Below are positions 34,699-44,308 of a stretch of 60,748 nt of DNA, piece after piece. How positions within the stretch are numbered: position 1 is the stretch's first letter; each line of letters starts with the position of its first letter. The DNA lies in NCBI GenBank assembly GCA_039819115.1, contig JBCBST010000003.1, positions 1 through 60,748 on the forward strand, given 5' to 3'. Source of the stretch: JBCBST01 sp039819115. Its GTDB lineage: Bacteria; Bacteroidota; Rhodothermia; Balneolales; Balneolaceae. The translations under genes were made by a program, and so were the position numbers. The notes beneath the pieces were generated by a model. The model made no database searches, was not told the origin of the DNA, and saw only the letters and a program-made list of their open reading frames with translations.

Positions 34699-37533
34699 TC
34701 ATGAATGGGCAGGAAACCATTTCTCCAGCATTTCTTTAACTGAATTTATAGTAACCGGTTTCGTTAAAAAATCGTCCATTCCGGCCTGGAAACAGCGTTC
34801 CATATGCTCATCGAGCACATTGGCAGTCATAGCGATTATGATGGGGGTTTTGTCTCCGGGTTTTGATAATGCCTTAATATGTTCTGTAGCCTCCAGACCA
34901 TCCATTTCAGGCATATTCATATCCATAAATATCAGATCGTAGGGGGTTGAAACAGCTCGCTCCACCGCTTTTTTACCGTTAATGGAGACATCCGCTTCTT
35001 GCCCCAGCCTTTCCAGTATCTTAAGGGCTACTTTTTGATTGAAGACATTGTCTTCGGCAATTAAGATGCGTAAATCCCTGGCGACTGGTGTTGGGTCGAT
35101 CTTTTCCCTTTTTGTTGTACCGGGTTCCCAGGTTTTTCGGGTTTTAGGTTCTTTGAAAAGCTGATTTAGTTGTTCCAGGAGTTGCGATTGCCGTATGGGT
35201 TTGGAAAGTGTTACATCAAAATGCTGCTCTTTAATTGCTTCACTCACGTTCAGCATCGATGTGATGAGAACCAGTTTAATTTGAGATTTCCATTCGTTTC
35301 GAACAATCCGAGCCACCGACGTACCATTCATACCCGGCATTTGCATGTCGATAATGGCACCATCCAGAGTATCTGTATGGGCTTTATCAGCCAAAAAATC
35401 TTCCGGATGGGTGTATGTGGTGAGGGTTAAACCTGCTTTTTGGCACTGTTTGGTTAAAATTTGCAGATTCGTTTCGTTGTCATCCAGAGCGGCAAAGTGT
35501 TTGCCCTGCAGGCGTGTATACGGGGTTTGTTCTTTGGTAGTATGAGATAACTCGAAGGGGTAGGTAAAGTGAAACGTTGTGCCTTTACCTGGTGTGCTCT
35601 TTACATCAATCGAACCGCCAAATGCCTGTACTATTTTTTTACAAATCACGAGTCCTAAACCGGTTCCTCCATACTTACGGGTGGTGCTCGAATCAACCTG
35701 GGAGAAGCGCTTGAACAAACGATCGATTTTGTCTTCCGGTATGCCTATGCCCGTATCCGAAACCGTTATTTCAAGCCAGTTACTAGAACCTACACGTTCG
35801 TGGCCAAAACGCACGAGTATCTCACCCGTTTCCGTGAATTTAGCGGCATTGCCCACCAGATTAATCAGAACCTGCTGTAATCGTGGTGCATCAGTTGATA
35901 TGTAGTGAGGAACTTTATCGTGTATATCGTAGATAAAGTCGATGTTCTTTTGACTGGCGGTTGAAGCTACCAGGTCAAAAACATCCTCCACAAGTTCGGG
36001 TAGATCGGTATCAGAGTAGATCGGACTTAGCGTTTCTTCATCCAGTCTTGAAAAATCAAGTATGTTATTAATGATACTAAGCAGGCCCTCCCCGCTAACC
36101 CGAATGGTATTGATAAATTCCCGCTGTTCATCGTTTAACTTCGTTTCAGAGAGGATACCAGACAGACCGATTACGGCATTAAGCGGCGTTCGAATTTCAT
36201 GACTCATCGTAGATAGGAATTCACTTTTTGCTACCAAAGCGGCTTCTGCCTTTCGCTTCTCCCTTTTCAGAGTGAATGCAAATCGATACGACAAAATGAG
36301 AGACTGAAGAAAGAAAAAGGCGATGTATCCTATAAAGCTTACCAACAGCCGCTTTTCGGCATACCCCAGATATACTCCCATTTCATAGATAAAAACCAGA
36401 AACACGACCCCCGTACTCGCCAGAGCAAAACGGGAACCCGGTTTATTGTGCAGTACTCCAAGAATGTACACCCAGCTTGCATACAATATGTACACGATGA
36501 TCACCACAAAATACGGGCGGATGATTTGGGAAAAATAGAACGGGGGCAGAGTTAAAGATGCAATGATACAAATGGTAGAAATAACACTAAGTGTCTGTAT
36601 CAGCACTTTTGAGGTTTCCTTCTTGTAGAGCGATCTTGTGTACCATCCAAAAATCAGTACGCACAGGAAAAGAGAAACATATTCGAGCCTGGTAGTTATG
36701 ATCCACGGTACGTTATGAATCAAACCATGCAGGGGATAAATGTCAGATCCAACCATGCGATAACTGAAAACCAGGCAGAACAAGGAAAAAAAGAGCGTAG
36801 GTTTTTCATGTTTGCCGAACAGGTAAAGTCCGAAGAAGAATAATCCCCCCATAAGCAAACAACCGGTAAGGGCGAACGCATAGGCAAGTTCAAGTTCTCT
36901 GCCTTTTGAGATGGTTTCTTTATTTCCCAGATAGATCGATTGCACTCCCCCACCTTTACTGTGATCGAAGTTTGAAATCTGTAAAACAAGCTCTAATTCG
37001 TTTCCTTCAATTTTGTCAAGTTGAGCGGTGGTATGTGCCCAGTAAGGAGTATATGCTTCCTTTGTCGTGGCAACAGTTCCATTCTCAGCTACTATTTCTC
37101 CGTTAGCAAATATCCGGAAGGAGGAGTAATAATCGGGGATGGATAGCGCTATTGAAGGTGCGTTATCTGGTAATCGTATATGCACACGGTAGGTGGCATA
37201 GCCAAATACCTGTAAACGGTCGTTCTCATTCCAAAGAGACGGAAAGAGATGGTAAGTGAATTCCAGGGAATCTGTAAAGCCTCCCGGGTCTATGAGTTGA
37301 TTCCAGTAAAATTCCCAATCCCCATCCAGGGCAATCAGTGAGCCATCTTCTAACTGTGCCTCGGTCAACCATAATTCACCATTGGTAACCGGATACTCCT
37401 GACTGTGGCAGACTACAGGTAGTCCCCAAACCAGAGATAGAGCTAAAAGCCAACGATGATAATAGAAGACCGTATTCCGCACTGTGAGATTGATGATATA
37501 GATGCTTTTATGCCACAATGGGCTCAAAAGCAT
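34699..37533 (-). CDS. Hybrid sensor histidine kinase/response regulator (7TMR-DISM type, two receiver domains)
   Basis: A 944-residue membrane sensor. After a signal peptide (about 24-45) comes a periplasmic 7TMR-DISMED2 domain with GELWLTEAQLEDGSLIALDGDWEFYWN, then seven membrane helices (about 210-425), HisKA with FLSTMSHEIRTPLNAVIG (His about 442), a GHKL ATPase (NLVGNAAKFT, DTGIGIP, GTGLGLVICKK), receiver 1 (IIDMQMPGMNG, Asp about 727) and receiver 2 (AEDNVFNQ, FMDMNMPEMDG, Asp about 870). There is no HPt domain, so phosphotransfer out of the chain needs a separate partner. No regulator is beside it. 7TMR-DISM domains often sense small molecules such as sugars; the ligand is unknown. Confidence 0.95.
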   Translation of the reverse strand: MLLSPLWHKSIYIINLTVRNTVFYYHRWLLALSLVWGLPVVCHSQEYPVTNGELWLTEAQLEDGSLIALDGDWEFYWNQLIDPGGFTDSLEFTYHLFPSLWNENDRLQVFGYATYRVHIRLPDNAPSIALSIPDYYSSFRIFANGEIVAENGTVATTKEAYTPYWAHTTAQLDKIEGNELELVLQISNFDHSKGGGVQSIYLGNKETISKGRELELAYAFALTGCLLMGGLFFFGLYLFGKHEKPTLFFSLFCLVFSYRMVGSDIYPLHGLIHNVPWIITTRLEYVSLFLCVLIFGWYTRSLYKKETSKVLIQTLSVISTICIIASLTLPPFYFSQIIRPYFVVIIVYILYASWVYILGVLHNKPGSRFALASTGVVFLVFIYEMGVYLGYAEKRLLVSFIGYIAFFFLQSLILSYRFAFTLKREKRKAEAALVAKSEFLSTMSHEIRTPLNAVIGLSGILSETKLNDEQREFINTIRVSGEGLLSIINNILDFSRLDEETLSPIYSDTDLPELVEDVFDLVASTASQKNIDFIYDIHDKVPHYISTDAPRLQQVLINLVGNAAKFTETGEILVRFGHERVGSSNWLEITVSDTGIGIPEDKIDRLFKRFSQVDSSTTRKYGGTGLGLVICKKIVQAFGGSIDVKSTPGKGTTFHFTYPFELSHTTKEQTPYTRLQGKHFAALDDNETNLQILTKQCQKAGLTLTTYTHPEDFLADKAHTDTLDGAIIDMQMPGMNGTSVARIVRNEWKSQIKLVLITSMLNVSEAIKEQHFDVTLSKPIRQSQLLEQLNQLFKEPKTRKTWEPGTTKREKIDPTPVARDLRILIAEDNVFNQKVALKILERLGQEADVSINGKKAVERAVSTPYDLIFMDMNMPEMDGLEATEHIKALSKPGDKTPIIIAMTANVLDEHMERCFQAGMDDFLTKPVTINSVKEMLEKWFPAHS

Positions 37534-37718
37534 CAGAGCCAGATATATTTATTAGAAAAAATTAATAAAATAATTGGCCTTATTACACACCTAGTTTTCA
37601 ATAAAATGATATAAGCGAAAAAGAGGTGCGTTTTTCCTTTACAATTTTTCACCAGAACAGGATGTATAGCTCTCACTGTTGATCTATTTTAAATGCGAAT
37701 CAAAGTCTAATACTTTTT

Positions 37719-39191
37719 ATGAAGCATCTTACATGCTCGTTTCTATTCCTTACCGTATTCAGTACGGTTATTTTTGCCCAGATATCGATGGTAGATACAA
37801 CCATTATATCCTCTGATGAGGTGACGATTAACGGTGCCCGAGTGCCATATACAACTTCGGTTGGCAATCAACCCGTGTTTAATAACGACGGAGAAGTGGT
37901 GGCAACGTTATTTTACACGTACTACAAGCGCTCTGATATAAAAAACACCGAAAAGAGACCGCTGGTTTTTTCTTTTAATGGCGGGCCTGGATCCGCATCG
38001 GTTTGGATGCATTTAGGGTATACCGGACCAAAACAACTCATCATTGATGATGAAGGGTATCCCGTTCAACCGTACGGATTTCGTGATAATCCTCATTCTA
38101 TACTCGATGTTGCTGACATCGTTTTTGTGAACCCGGTAAATGTCGCGTTTTCCCGCATGATCGACGATGAACAGGATAGAGATTACTTTTTTGGTGTGAA
38201 TGCCGATGTTAAATACCTCGCCGATTGGATCGATACCTTTGTATCCCGAAATGGAAGATGGCCATCACCCAAGTATCTGATCGGGGAAAGCTATGGCACC
38301 ACGCGGGTTTCGGGGTTGGCCCATCGTTTACAGAATAGCCACTGGATGTTCCTGAATGGGGTAATTCTGGTTTCGCCTACCGGTCTTGGAATAGATCGCG
38401 ATGGACCAGTAGGTGCCGCTACGAATCTACCTTACTTTGCGGCAACAGCATGGTATCATAATACATTGAAACCGGAGTATCAGGAAAAAGACCTGGACGA
38501 ATTTTTGCCAGAGGTTGAGGCCTATGCTATCGATACCTTTTTACCTGCCTTAGCCAAAGGTGGATTTTTGGACGAAACCGAGCGAAGAGCAATAGCCAAT
38601 CAGGTGGGTGCCTACTCGGGTATAGACCCGGAACAGGTGCTGAACCAAAACCTTGAAATGCCGACCTCCTTCTTTTGGAAAGAATTGCTCCGGGACGAGG
38701 GATATACGATAGGTCGCCTGGATTCGCGCTATCGTGGTGTGGATGAGAAAAATGCGGGTGACCGATACGACCACGACCCGGCATTAACGGCATGGAATCA
38801 TGCATTTGCTCCGGCTATCAATCATTACCTAAGAGAAGAATTAGGCTATGAAACCGACTTGCGATACTGGGTATTCGGACCGGTTCGACCGTGGGATCGG
38901 GGTGGTGATCTGACCGGCGAACAACTGCGGGAAGCCATGGCACAGAATCCGTACCTGCATGTGATGGTTCAATCGGGGTATTACGACGGTGGTACTAATT
39001 ATTTTGATGCCAAGTACACGATGTGGAACATGGACAAGAGCGGCAAACTGAAGGACAGGCTGAGTTTTAAGGGATACCGCAGTGGCCATATGATGTATTT
39101 ACGGAAAGAAGATCTGGCTACTTCCAATCAGGATATACGGGACTTCATCCTGAAATCTATTCCGGCAGAAGGAGAAGAGGCGAGGCACTAA
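37719..39191 (+). CDS. S10 family serine carboxypeptidase, exported
   Basis: A 490-residue secreted carboxypeptidase. Signal peptide to about residue 20 (MKHLTCSFLFLTVFSTVIFA|Q). Marks: FNGGPGSASVWMHLGYTGPK (oxyanion hole), LIGESYGTTR with nucleophile Ser191, a catalytic Asp in YYDGGTNYFDA and the His in YRSGHMMY. It cleaves single residues from peptide C termini at low pH. It is divergent from the hybrid kinase with a 185-base AT-rich space, which could carry promoters for both. It is convergent with the nuclease gene. Confidence 0.93.
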   Translation: MKHLTCSFLFLTVFSTVIFAQISMVDTTIISSDEVTINGARVPYTTSVGNQPVFNNDGEVVATLFYTYYKRSDIKNTEKRPLVFSFNGGPGSASVWMHLGYTGPKQLIIDDEGYPVQPYGFRDNPHSILDVADIVFVNPVNVAFSRMIDDEQDRDYFFGVNADVKYLADWIDTFVSRNGRWPSPKYLIGESYGTTRVSGLAHRLQNSHWMFLNGVILVSPTGLGIDRDGPVGAATNLPYFAATAWYHNTLKPEYQEKDLDEFLPEVEAYAIDTFLPALAKGGFLDETERRAIANQVGAYSGIDPEQVLNQNLEMPTSFFWKELLRDEGYTIGRLDSRYRGVDEKNAGDRYDHDPALTAWNHAFAPAINHYLREELGYETDLRYWVFGPVRPWDRGGDLTGEQLREAMAQNPYLHVMVQSGYYDGGTNYFDAKYTMWNMDKSGKLKDRLSFKGYRSGHMMYLRKEDLATSNQDIRDFILKSIPAEGEEARH

Positions 39192-39211
39192 ACCAGCCCC
39201 GCCTGTTTTAT

Positions 39212-39988
39212 TCAGGGATATATCTCATTGATGAGTCCGGCTAAACGCACCCCGGATTGTAATAACCGCAAACGAACGGTATCAAAGTGAGTGTATGAAT
39301 AGCGATATCCAAGTCGTTTATTATCAGGAAGCTCGTACACCTTATCAAGTAACGCGCCAGACTCCATCGCCCAGTTCAGTACCGGTGTACTTTGCCATTC
39401 CTGTATCTGCTCCGGTGTGGCATGGTTGATAAAACCGGCTAACTCTGTAAAGCTTAGTTGCTTATTTTCAATCATTCCGCTATCCCAGACTCTATGCAGG
39501 TTGGAATTATCGCCAAACCATTGAACGCGAACATCGTTTCCGCCCCGGTCTTGCCGGTTACCAACGTGTAAAGGCTGATGCAAATCTCCTACTAAATGGA
39601 CTAATACCTTAAGGCTCTCGGCTTCTGCAACAGGGGAGAGGCCTCCGTTTTTCAAATCGGTTACCATTTTATCAATAGCCCAGAGAATATCACCGTCGGG
39701 GTTTTTTTGTGAGGTCTCATAGGTATTACCTTCGAGGATAGTTACATAATGCCAGGGCGACATATGTCGGTACTTGTTATCGGAGCGAACCTCATCCATC
39801 CAGGTGCTTACTTCAGCTAAAGACTGTGTACCCAATACTCTTCGCACCTCTTCGGTAGCTTTTTCGGTGAGGTGGGTTTCAGCAATCAGCCCCATAGTAC
39901 GATGACCGATCTGCCCCCATTTTTGCTCCTGCTTAGCAGGATACATGGTAAGAGCTGCAAGAAGGCCGGTTATAAATAGAATCTTCAT
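39212..39988 (-). CDS. S1/P1-type zinc nuclease, exported
   Basis: A 258-residue secreted nuclease for single-stranded nucleic acids. After the signal peptide (MKILFITGLLAALTMYPA) the mature start has KWGQIGHR, where the Trp N terminus and His help bind zinc. Further zinc ligands: STWMDEVR, WHYV, LVHLVGDLHQPLHVGNRQDRGGNDVRV (HxxxD and HxxxH), and a final NLHRVWDSGMIE. Length and order match bacterial S1/P1 nucleases. Confidence 0.93.
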   Translation of the reverse strand: MKILFITGLLAALTMYPAKQEQKWGQIGHRTMGLIAETHLTEKATEEVRRVLGTQSLAEVSTWMDEVRSDNKYRHMSPWHYVTILEGNTYETSQKNPDGDILWAIDKMVTDLKNGGLSPVAEAESLKVLVHLVGDLHQPLHVGNRQDRGGNDVRVQWFGDNSNLHRVWDSGMIENKQLSFTELAGFINHATPEQIQEWQSTPVLNWAMESGALLDKVYELPDNKRLGYRYSYTHFDTVRLRLLQSGVRLAGLINEIYP

Positions 39989-40006
39989 AATCAGAGTCTG
40001 ATCAAA

Positions 40007-40726
40007 TTAGTTTGCCTCAAGGAAGTTAACGCCGATTTCCGGAATCAGTACTTCAGTTTCCTGTTCACTTAGTTCTTCTACCATTTCTTTAAACTCATTG
40101 GGGTCGGATGCAATGGGAGGCCAGGTACCATAATGAATAGGGATCGCTATTTCCGGCTCTACCATATCAACGGCGTAAGCAGCCTCTTCAGGGCCCATAG
40201 TGTAATGATCTCCAATAGGTGCAAGAATAATATGAGGTTCATACAACTCGCCATAGAGCTCCAAATCTCCGAATATATTCGTATCGCCCATGTGATACAC
40301 GCAAATATCGTCTTCAAAAGATATGATGAGTCCACCGGGCTCTCCGGCATAATCTCCCTGGAAACTGGAGCTATGGTTGGCATTGACCAACGTAACAGAA
40401 AAGTCATCAAAGTGTACCGTACCCCCTTTGTTGAATTCTATAGCCTGGTCAGGGTTAAGGCCGTGTTTGTTAACCAGTAACCGGGAAAGCTCAACGATGG
40501 AAACCACTTTACATCCGGTAGACTTTGCGATTTCAAGCGTATCACCCACATGATCTTCGTGTCCGTGTGTGAGTAAAATGAAATCAGCCTTTTCTACCGA
40601 TTTTAAGGCGTTTGGGGTTGATGGGTTCTGGGATAAAAAAGGATCTATGTAAATGATATGCCCTTTTGGAGATTCTAGTTTAAAAGCGGAGTGGCCCAGC
40701 CAGTAGCCGTTCACATTGGTTTCCAT
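40007..40726 (-). CDS. UPF0173-type metal-dependent hydrolase (metallo-beta-lactamase fold)
   Basis: A 239-residue MBL-fold protein. GHSAFKLESPKGHIIYIDPFLSQNPSTPN opens the UPF0173 family, metal ligands are in LLTHGHEDHVGD (HxHxDH) followed by NANHSSSFQ, YHMGDTNIFGDL and IPIHYGTW. The substrate is not known for the family. It is divergent from the YtxJ gene (86 bases between the starts), so the two could share regulation. Confidence 0.92.
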   Translation of the reverse strand: METNVNGYWLGHSAFKLESPKGHIIYIDPFLSQNPSTPNALKSVEKADFILLTHGHEDHVGDTLEIAKSTGCKVVSIVELSRLLVNKHGLNPDQAIEFNKGGTVHFDDFSVTLVNANHSSSFQGDYAGEPGGLIISFEDDICVYHMGDTNIFGDLELYGELYEPHIILAPIGDHYTMGPEEAAYAVDMVEPEIAIPIHYGTWPPIASDPNEFKEMVEELSEQETEVLIPEIGVNFLEAN

Positions 40727-40812
40727 ATCAGTTGATTCGTTTAGATAAAGAAGTAATTTAAAACCTTCTGCATTAACCGTATGTTATAATCTCAATCAGT
40801 CAGTTTGCGGAG

Positions 40813-41211
40813 ATGCTCATGTTCAATCGCTTGTTCGGAGGCCCATCAAATGAGTCGGCCCATTGGACCCCCCTTACTCATGCAGATGAAATCCAGGAGG
40901 TGATTCATGCTTCAAATGAAAAGCCGCAGGTTGTTTTTAAACACAGCCCCACATGTAGTATAAGCTTCTTTGCTATCCAAAGTGTTCAAGGTATAATTGC
41001 AGAGCTACAGGAGAGCGTTGATTTTTCTTTATTGAATGTGGTTACGAACCGCCATGTGTCCAAACAGATTGCGCAGGAAGTGAATGTACGACATGAATCA
41101 CCCCAGATATTGCTATTGTTTAAAGGAGCAGTGGTTTGGTACGATTCGCATGACCGGGCAAATGCGGCCAACCTCAAACACGCGCTAAGTAAGCACATTG
41201 AGCTGAATTAA
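40813..41211 (+). CDS. ytxJ: Bacillithiol-system YtxJ-like protein (monothiol thioredoxin fold)
   Basis: A 132-residue thioredoxin-fold protein with a single active Cys48 in VVFKHSPTCSISFFA, the YtxJ signature; there is no CxxC partner. The later cis-Pro is in HESPQILLLFKGAVVW. The family is thought to remove bacillithiol from mixed disulfides (bacilliredoxin). It suggests that this organism makes bacillithiol, which fits other FCB-group bacteria. The start is at 40813 or the ATG at 40819. Its TAA shares a TTAA palindrome with the ggt stop. Confidence 0.87.
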   Translation: MLMFNRLFGGPSNESAHWTPLTHADEIQEVIHASNEKPQVVFKHSPTCSISFFAIQSVQGIIAELQESVDFSLLNVVTNRHVSKQIAQEVNVRHESPQILLLFKGAVVWYDSHDRANAANLKHALSKHIELN

Positions 41212-42911
41212 TAGCCGGCGGCAAAACCATCACCCCGGGGATCGGTACCACTGGTTAGTTGTCCATTTTTTACGTTAATGATATGGCTCCGTCCGATATA
41301 TCCCCGCGTTTGAAGCTGATGTCCTTTTTGCCTGAGCAGATTTATGGTATCTGCCGAAAGCCCGAAATACTCGTAATATAATCGATCGGGTAACCACTGG
41401 TGGTGTATGCGCGGAGCAGATACGGCCTGTTGGGCATTCATGCCAAACAGAGCGATATTCAGAAAGTTCTGAAGGGTGGCGGTTATAATTCTGGGGCCAC
41501 CCGCTGCTCCCAATACCATAGATACAGAGTCATTCCGCGTCACGATAATCGGCGTCATGCTACTGAGCATACGTTTTTCCGGCTGAATAGCGTTTGCTTC
41601 TCCGCCAATCAAACCATACGAATTCGGGGCACCTGGTTGAGCAGAAAAATCGTCCATCTCGTTATTCAGTAAAAAACCGGCTCCTGAAACAGCTACCATG
41701 CTGCCAAAAGAATTATTAAGTGTAGTGGTTACGGCAACCGCGTTACCCATAGCATCAACAACAGAATAGTGGGTAGTCTCAGACGATTCGTTAACCAGGT
41801 ATACTTCACCATGAGAAAGAGAAGAGGATAGAGTAGCCTGGTCCGCAGAAAAAGAAGCCATTCGGTCGTTCAGATAGGCTTCAGAAAGCAGAGCTTGTTG
41901 AGGGATTTCCCAGAAATCAGGGTCGCCGAGATAATACGACCGGTCGGAAAAGGCACGCCGCATAGCTTCTGATAACACATGAATATAAGCTGCCGAGTGA
42001 TGTCCCAATGTATCGGGGCGGTAGGGTTCCATCATTTCAAGGATTTGAGTCACGGCGATACCGCCGCTACTGGGCGGAGGCATAGCGTGCAGGGTATAGG
42101 CTCCAAAATCCGTAGAAACCGGTGTTCTCCAAACGCTTTGATATCGTTGTAAATCTCTGAGTGAGATTAACCCGCCCGATTGTTCCATCTCTTTTACAAT
42201 GGCGTCGGCTACCGGACCTGAATAAAAACCATCACGCCCAAAACGGGCAATCTGTTCCAGGGTTTCGGCAAGATCGGTTTGTATAAACACATCACCTTCC
42301 TGGTAAACGGTAGAATCATTCTTCAAAAAGTAGGAACGGCTTCCTACATACTTTTGAAAACGGTCGGCGTATCGCGCCATATCCGTAGCTTGAGAATAGC
42401 TTAGTTTGTATCCCGAACGGGCTAATTCAATAGCCGGCTCAATTACCGTTTCAAGGGGGAGGGCACCATAACGCTCTAGCGCTTTTATCATTCCGTCTAC
42501 TGTACCGGGAACACCAACAGAAAGGATTCCTTCCCAACTGAGATCAGATTGGAAGGTGCCATTTTTTACGTACATATCGCGGGTAGATGAAAGCGGGGCT
42601 TTTTCCCGGTAGTCGAGCGCTGTGGTTGTCCCGTCAGCCAGGTGGATGACCATGAATCCACCACCTCCGATGTTTCCAGCACGGGGCAATGTCACGGCCA
42701 GGGCAAATTGTACGGCTACCGCAGCATCGATCGCATTTCCTCCTTTTTTGAGGATATCAATCCCGATGTGAGAGGCACGTTCTTCGGCAGAAACGACCAG
42801 CCCGTTATCATACTTTTTAGTCCACCCTGCCTGGGCTACAGCCACCGAATGATGACCGAACAGCCATAGAAATAAAAAGCCACCATATATTAAGCCACGA
42901 AGAATCTTCAT
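41208..42911 (-). CDS. ggt: Gamma-glutamyltransferase, exported
   Basis: Cleaves gamma-glutamyl bonds of glutathione-like compounds and peptides. The 567-residue precursor has a signal peptide (MKILRGLIYGGFLFLWLFGHHSVAVA|Q) and N-terminal phrase GGNAIDAAVAVQFALAVT...GNIGGGGFMVIHLADG. It autocleaves before Thr in ETTHYSVVDAMGNAVAVTTTLNN (about 376); the small chain has GSGF-like SGAGFLLNNEMDDFS and MLSSMTPIIV, GAAGGPRI. The ATG at 42911 (ATG preceded by CGGAG) is the likely start; a TTG at 42929 is in frame but adds no signal. It probably works in the periplasm. Confidence 0.95.
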   Translation of the reverse strand: MKILRGLIYGGFLFLWLFGHHSVAVAQAGWTKKYDNGLVVSAEERASHIGIDILKKGGNAIDAAVAVQFALAVTLPRAGNIGGGGFMVIHLADGTTTALDYREKAPLSSTRDMYVKNGTFQSDLSWEGILSVGVPGTVDGMIKALERYGALPLETVIEPAIELARSGYKLSYSQATDMARYADRFQKYVGSRSYFLKNDSTVYQEGDVFIQTDLAETLEQIARFGRDGFYSGPVADAIVKEMEQSGGLISLRDLQRYQSVWRTPVSTDFGAYTLHAMPPPSSGGIAVTQILEMMEPYRPDTLGHHSAAYIHVLSEAMRRAFSDRSYYLGDPDFWEIPQQALLSEAYLNDRMASFSADQATLSSSLSHGEVYLVNESSETTHYSVVDAMGNAVAVTTTLNNSFGSMVAVSGAGFLLNNEMDDFSAQPGAPNSYGLIGGEANAIQPEKRMLSSMTPIIVTRNDSVSMVLGAAGGPRIITATLQNFLNIALFGMNAQQAVSAPRIHHQWLPDRLYYEYFGLSADTINLLRQKGHQLQTRGYIGRSHIINVKNGQLTSGTDPRGDGFAAGY

Positions 42912-42937
42912 CTCCGTAGTATACGACAACTTACTCT

Positions 42938-43519
42938 TTATTCTAACAGGTCCAGTAGTGCTGAAACTGCGTTTTTCATCGTGTTAGTATCGCTTTTTGA
43001 TCGGGCCAGCACTTGTAGCCCTGCATACGAATTGTAGACGAGGGCGGCTAGTTCAGTTGCATGTTGCTTTCCCGGTAGTTGGTTAGCCAGTTTTGCTTCA
43101 ATAATTTTTCTTTTAAAGAAGGCAATCGTGTTCTCCTGATTCTCTTTAACCTGATTAAACACATCGGGTTGAGTATGAGCCAGCTCAATACCCGCGTTTA
43201 CGAGAAAGCAGCCCTTAGCTTCGGGGTCCAGATCGGCTTCCTGAATAACCGCATTGAAAAGGGCACGCAGGTTTTGAGTGAACGTTTTGTCAGGATTCCA
43301 TTGGTTTTCCAGACGATGGGTACCCTGATCTCTGTAGGCCTTGAGTGCTTGTTTGTACAGGTTCTCCTTATCCCCAAACGTTTCATAAAGAGATGAACGG
43401 CTTATACCGAGATGATCAACAAGATCCTGCATACTGGTAGCCTCATATCCCTGTTTCCAGAAGAGGGCTACTGCTTTCTGCAAAACGTCTTGCTGATCAA
43501 ATGCTTTTGTTCTCGGCAT
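42938..43519 (-). CDS. TetR/AcrR family transcriptional repressor
   Basis: A 193-residue regulator. The N-terminal HTH reads KAFDQQDVLQKAVALFWKQGYEATSMQDLVDHLGISRSSLYETFGDKENLYKQAL, with recognition helix ISRSSLYETFG. The C-terminal part is the AcrR_C ligand domain (about 80-190, with KGCFLVNAGIEL). It lies 14 bases after the SDR gene on the same strand and is probably autoregulated through the paired palindromes at 44309-44353, which lie in front of that operon. Confidence 0.93.
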   Translation of the reverse strand: MPRTKAFDQQDVLQKAVALFWKQGYEATSMQDLVDHLGISRSSLYETFGDKENLYKQALKAYRDQGTHRLENQWNPDKTFTQNLRALFNAVIQEADLDPEAKGCFLVNAGIELAHTQPDVFNQVKENQENTIAFFKRKIIEAKLANQLPGKQHATELAALVYNSYAGLQVLARSKSDTNTMKNAVSALLDLLE

Positions 43520-43533
43520 AAAAGTAGTTCGAA

Positions 43534-44283
43534 TTATATGGTTGAAAATCCGCCATCCACACGGATTTCATCACCGATAATGTACGAAGAATCAGAGGAG
43601 GCCAGAAATAAAGCAGCTCCGGCAACTTCGTCAGAAGTACCAAAGCGTTGCATGGGTACTTGTGAAGCCATCGCCTTGGCGAAATTATCCATGTCTTCTT
43701 CCGGCATGCCTATTTTGCTATAGATTGGAGTTTCGATGGGGCCAGGGCTAATTACATTAACCCGTATGCCACGACTCACCAGTTCCCTGGAGGCGGTTTT
43801 TGCAAGGTTAATTACAGCTGCTTTGGTAGCAGAATATACGCTGGCGCCTTCAAAGCCTTTGTGAGCTACGATAGATGCATTAATCATAATGGATGCATTG
43901 TCGTTTATAACAGGTAGCAGTTTCTGAATGGTGAAGAATACCCCCTTCACATTCGTATTGAAGTGGTTGTCGAAAAACTCTTCCGTGCTCTCTGCCAGTG
44001 GAGCAAAGAACGCAATTCCGGCATTGGCAAATACAACATCGAGGGTAATACCCTGGTCGTTAAGCCGCTGTGCAAGAGCACTTATCTCAGCAACCTTGCT
44101 TACATCTGCCACTTCATAACGTGCTCCATCTCCAAGTTCGGCTACGGCTTCCTTCAATGCATCTTCCCGGCGTCCGGTTATGATAACCTGGGCTCCTTCT
44201 TCCAGGAATCGTTTAGCTGATGCGAATCCAATTCCGCTATTACCTCCGGTAATGATGGCTGTTTTGTTGTCTAATTTTCCCAT
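43534..44283 (-). CDS. SDR family NAD(P)-dependent oxidoreductase
   Basis: A 249-residue classical SDR: TGGNSGIG (13-20), NAGIAFFAPLAE, Ser/Tyr/Lys in VYSATKAA, PGPIETPIY and the late DEVAGAALFLASSDSSYIIGDEIRVDGGF. GRRED after beta-2 suggests NADP. The C terminus matches the fabG/COG1028 pattern. It is the first gene of an operon with the TetR gene, a common self-regulated arrangement in which the TetR protein senses the SDR substrate or a related stress compound. Its start has no strong ribosome site. Confidence 0.9.
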   Translation of the reverse strand: MGKLDNKTAIITGGNSGIGFASAKRFLEEGAQVIITGRREDALKEAVAELGDGARYEVADVSKVAEISALAQRLNDQGITLDVVFANAGIAFFAPLAESTEEFFDNHFNTNVKGVFFTIQKLLPVINDNASIMINASIVAHKGFEGASVYSATKAAVINLAKTASRELVSRGIRVNVISPGPIETPIYSKIGMPEEDMDNFAKAMASQVPMQRFGTSDEVAGAALFLASSDSSYIIGDEIRVDGGFSTI

Positions 44284-44308
44284 AATAATAAGTGGTTGTT
44301 TTAATTTT

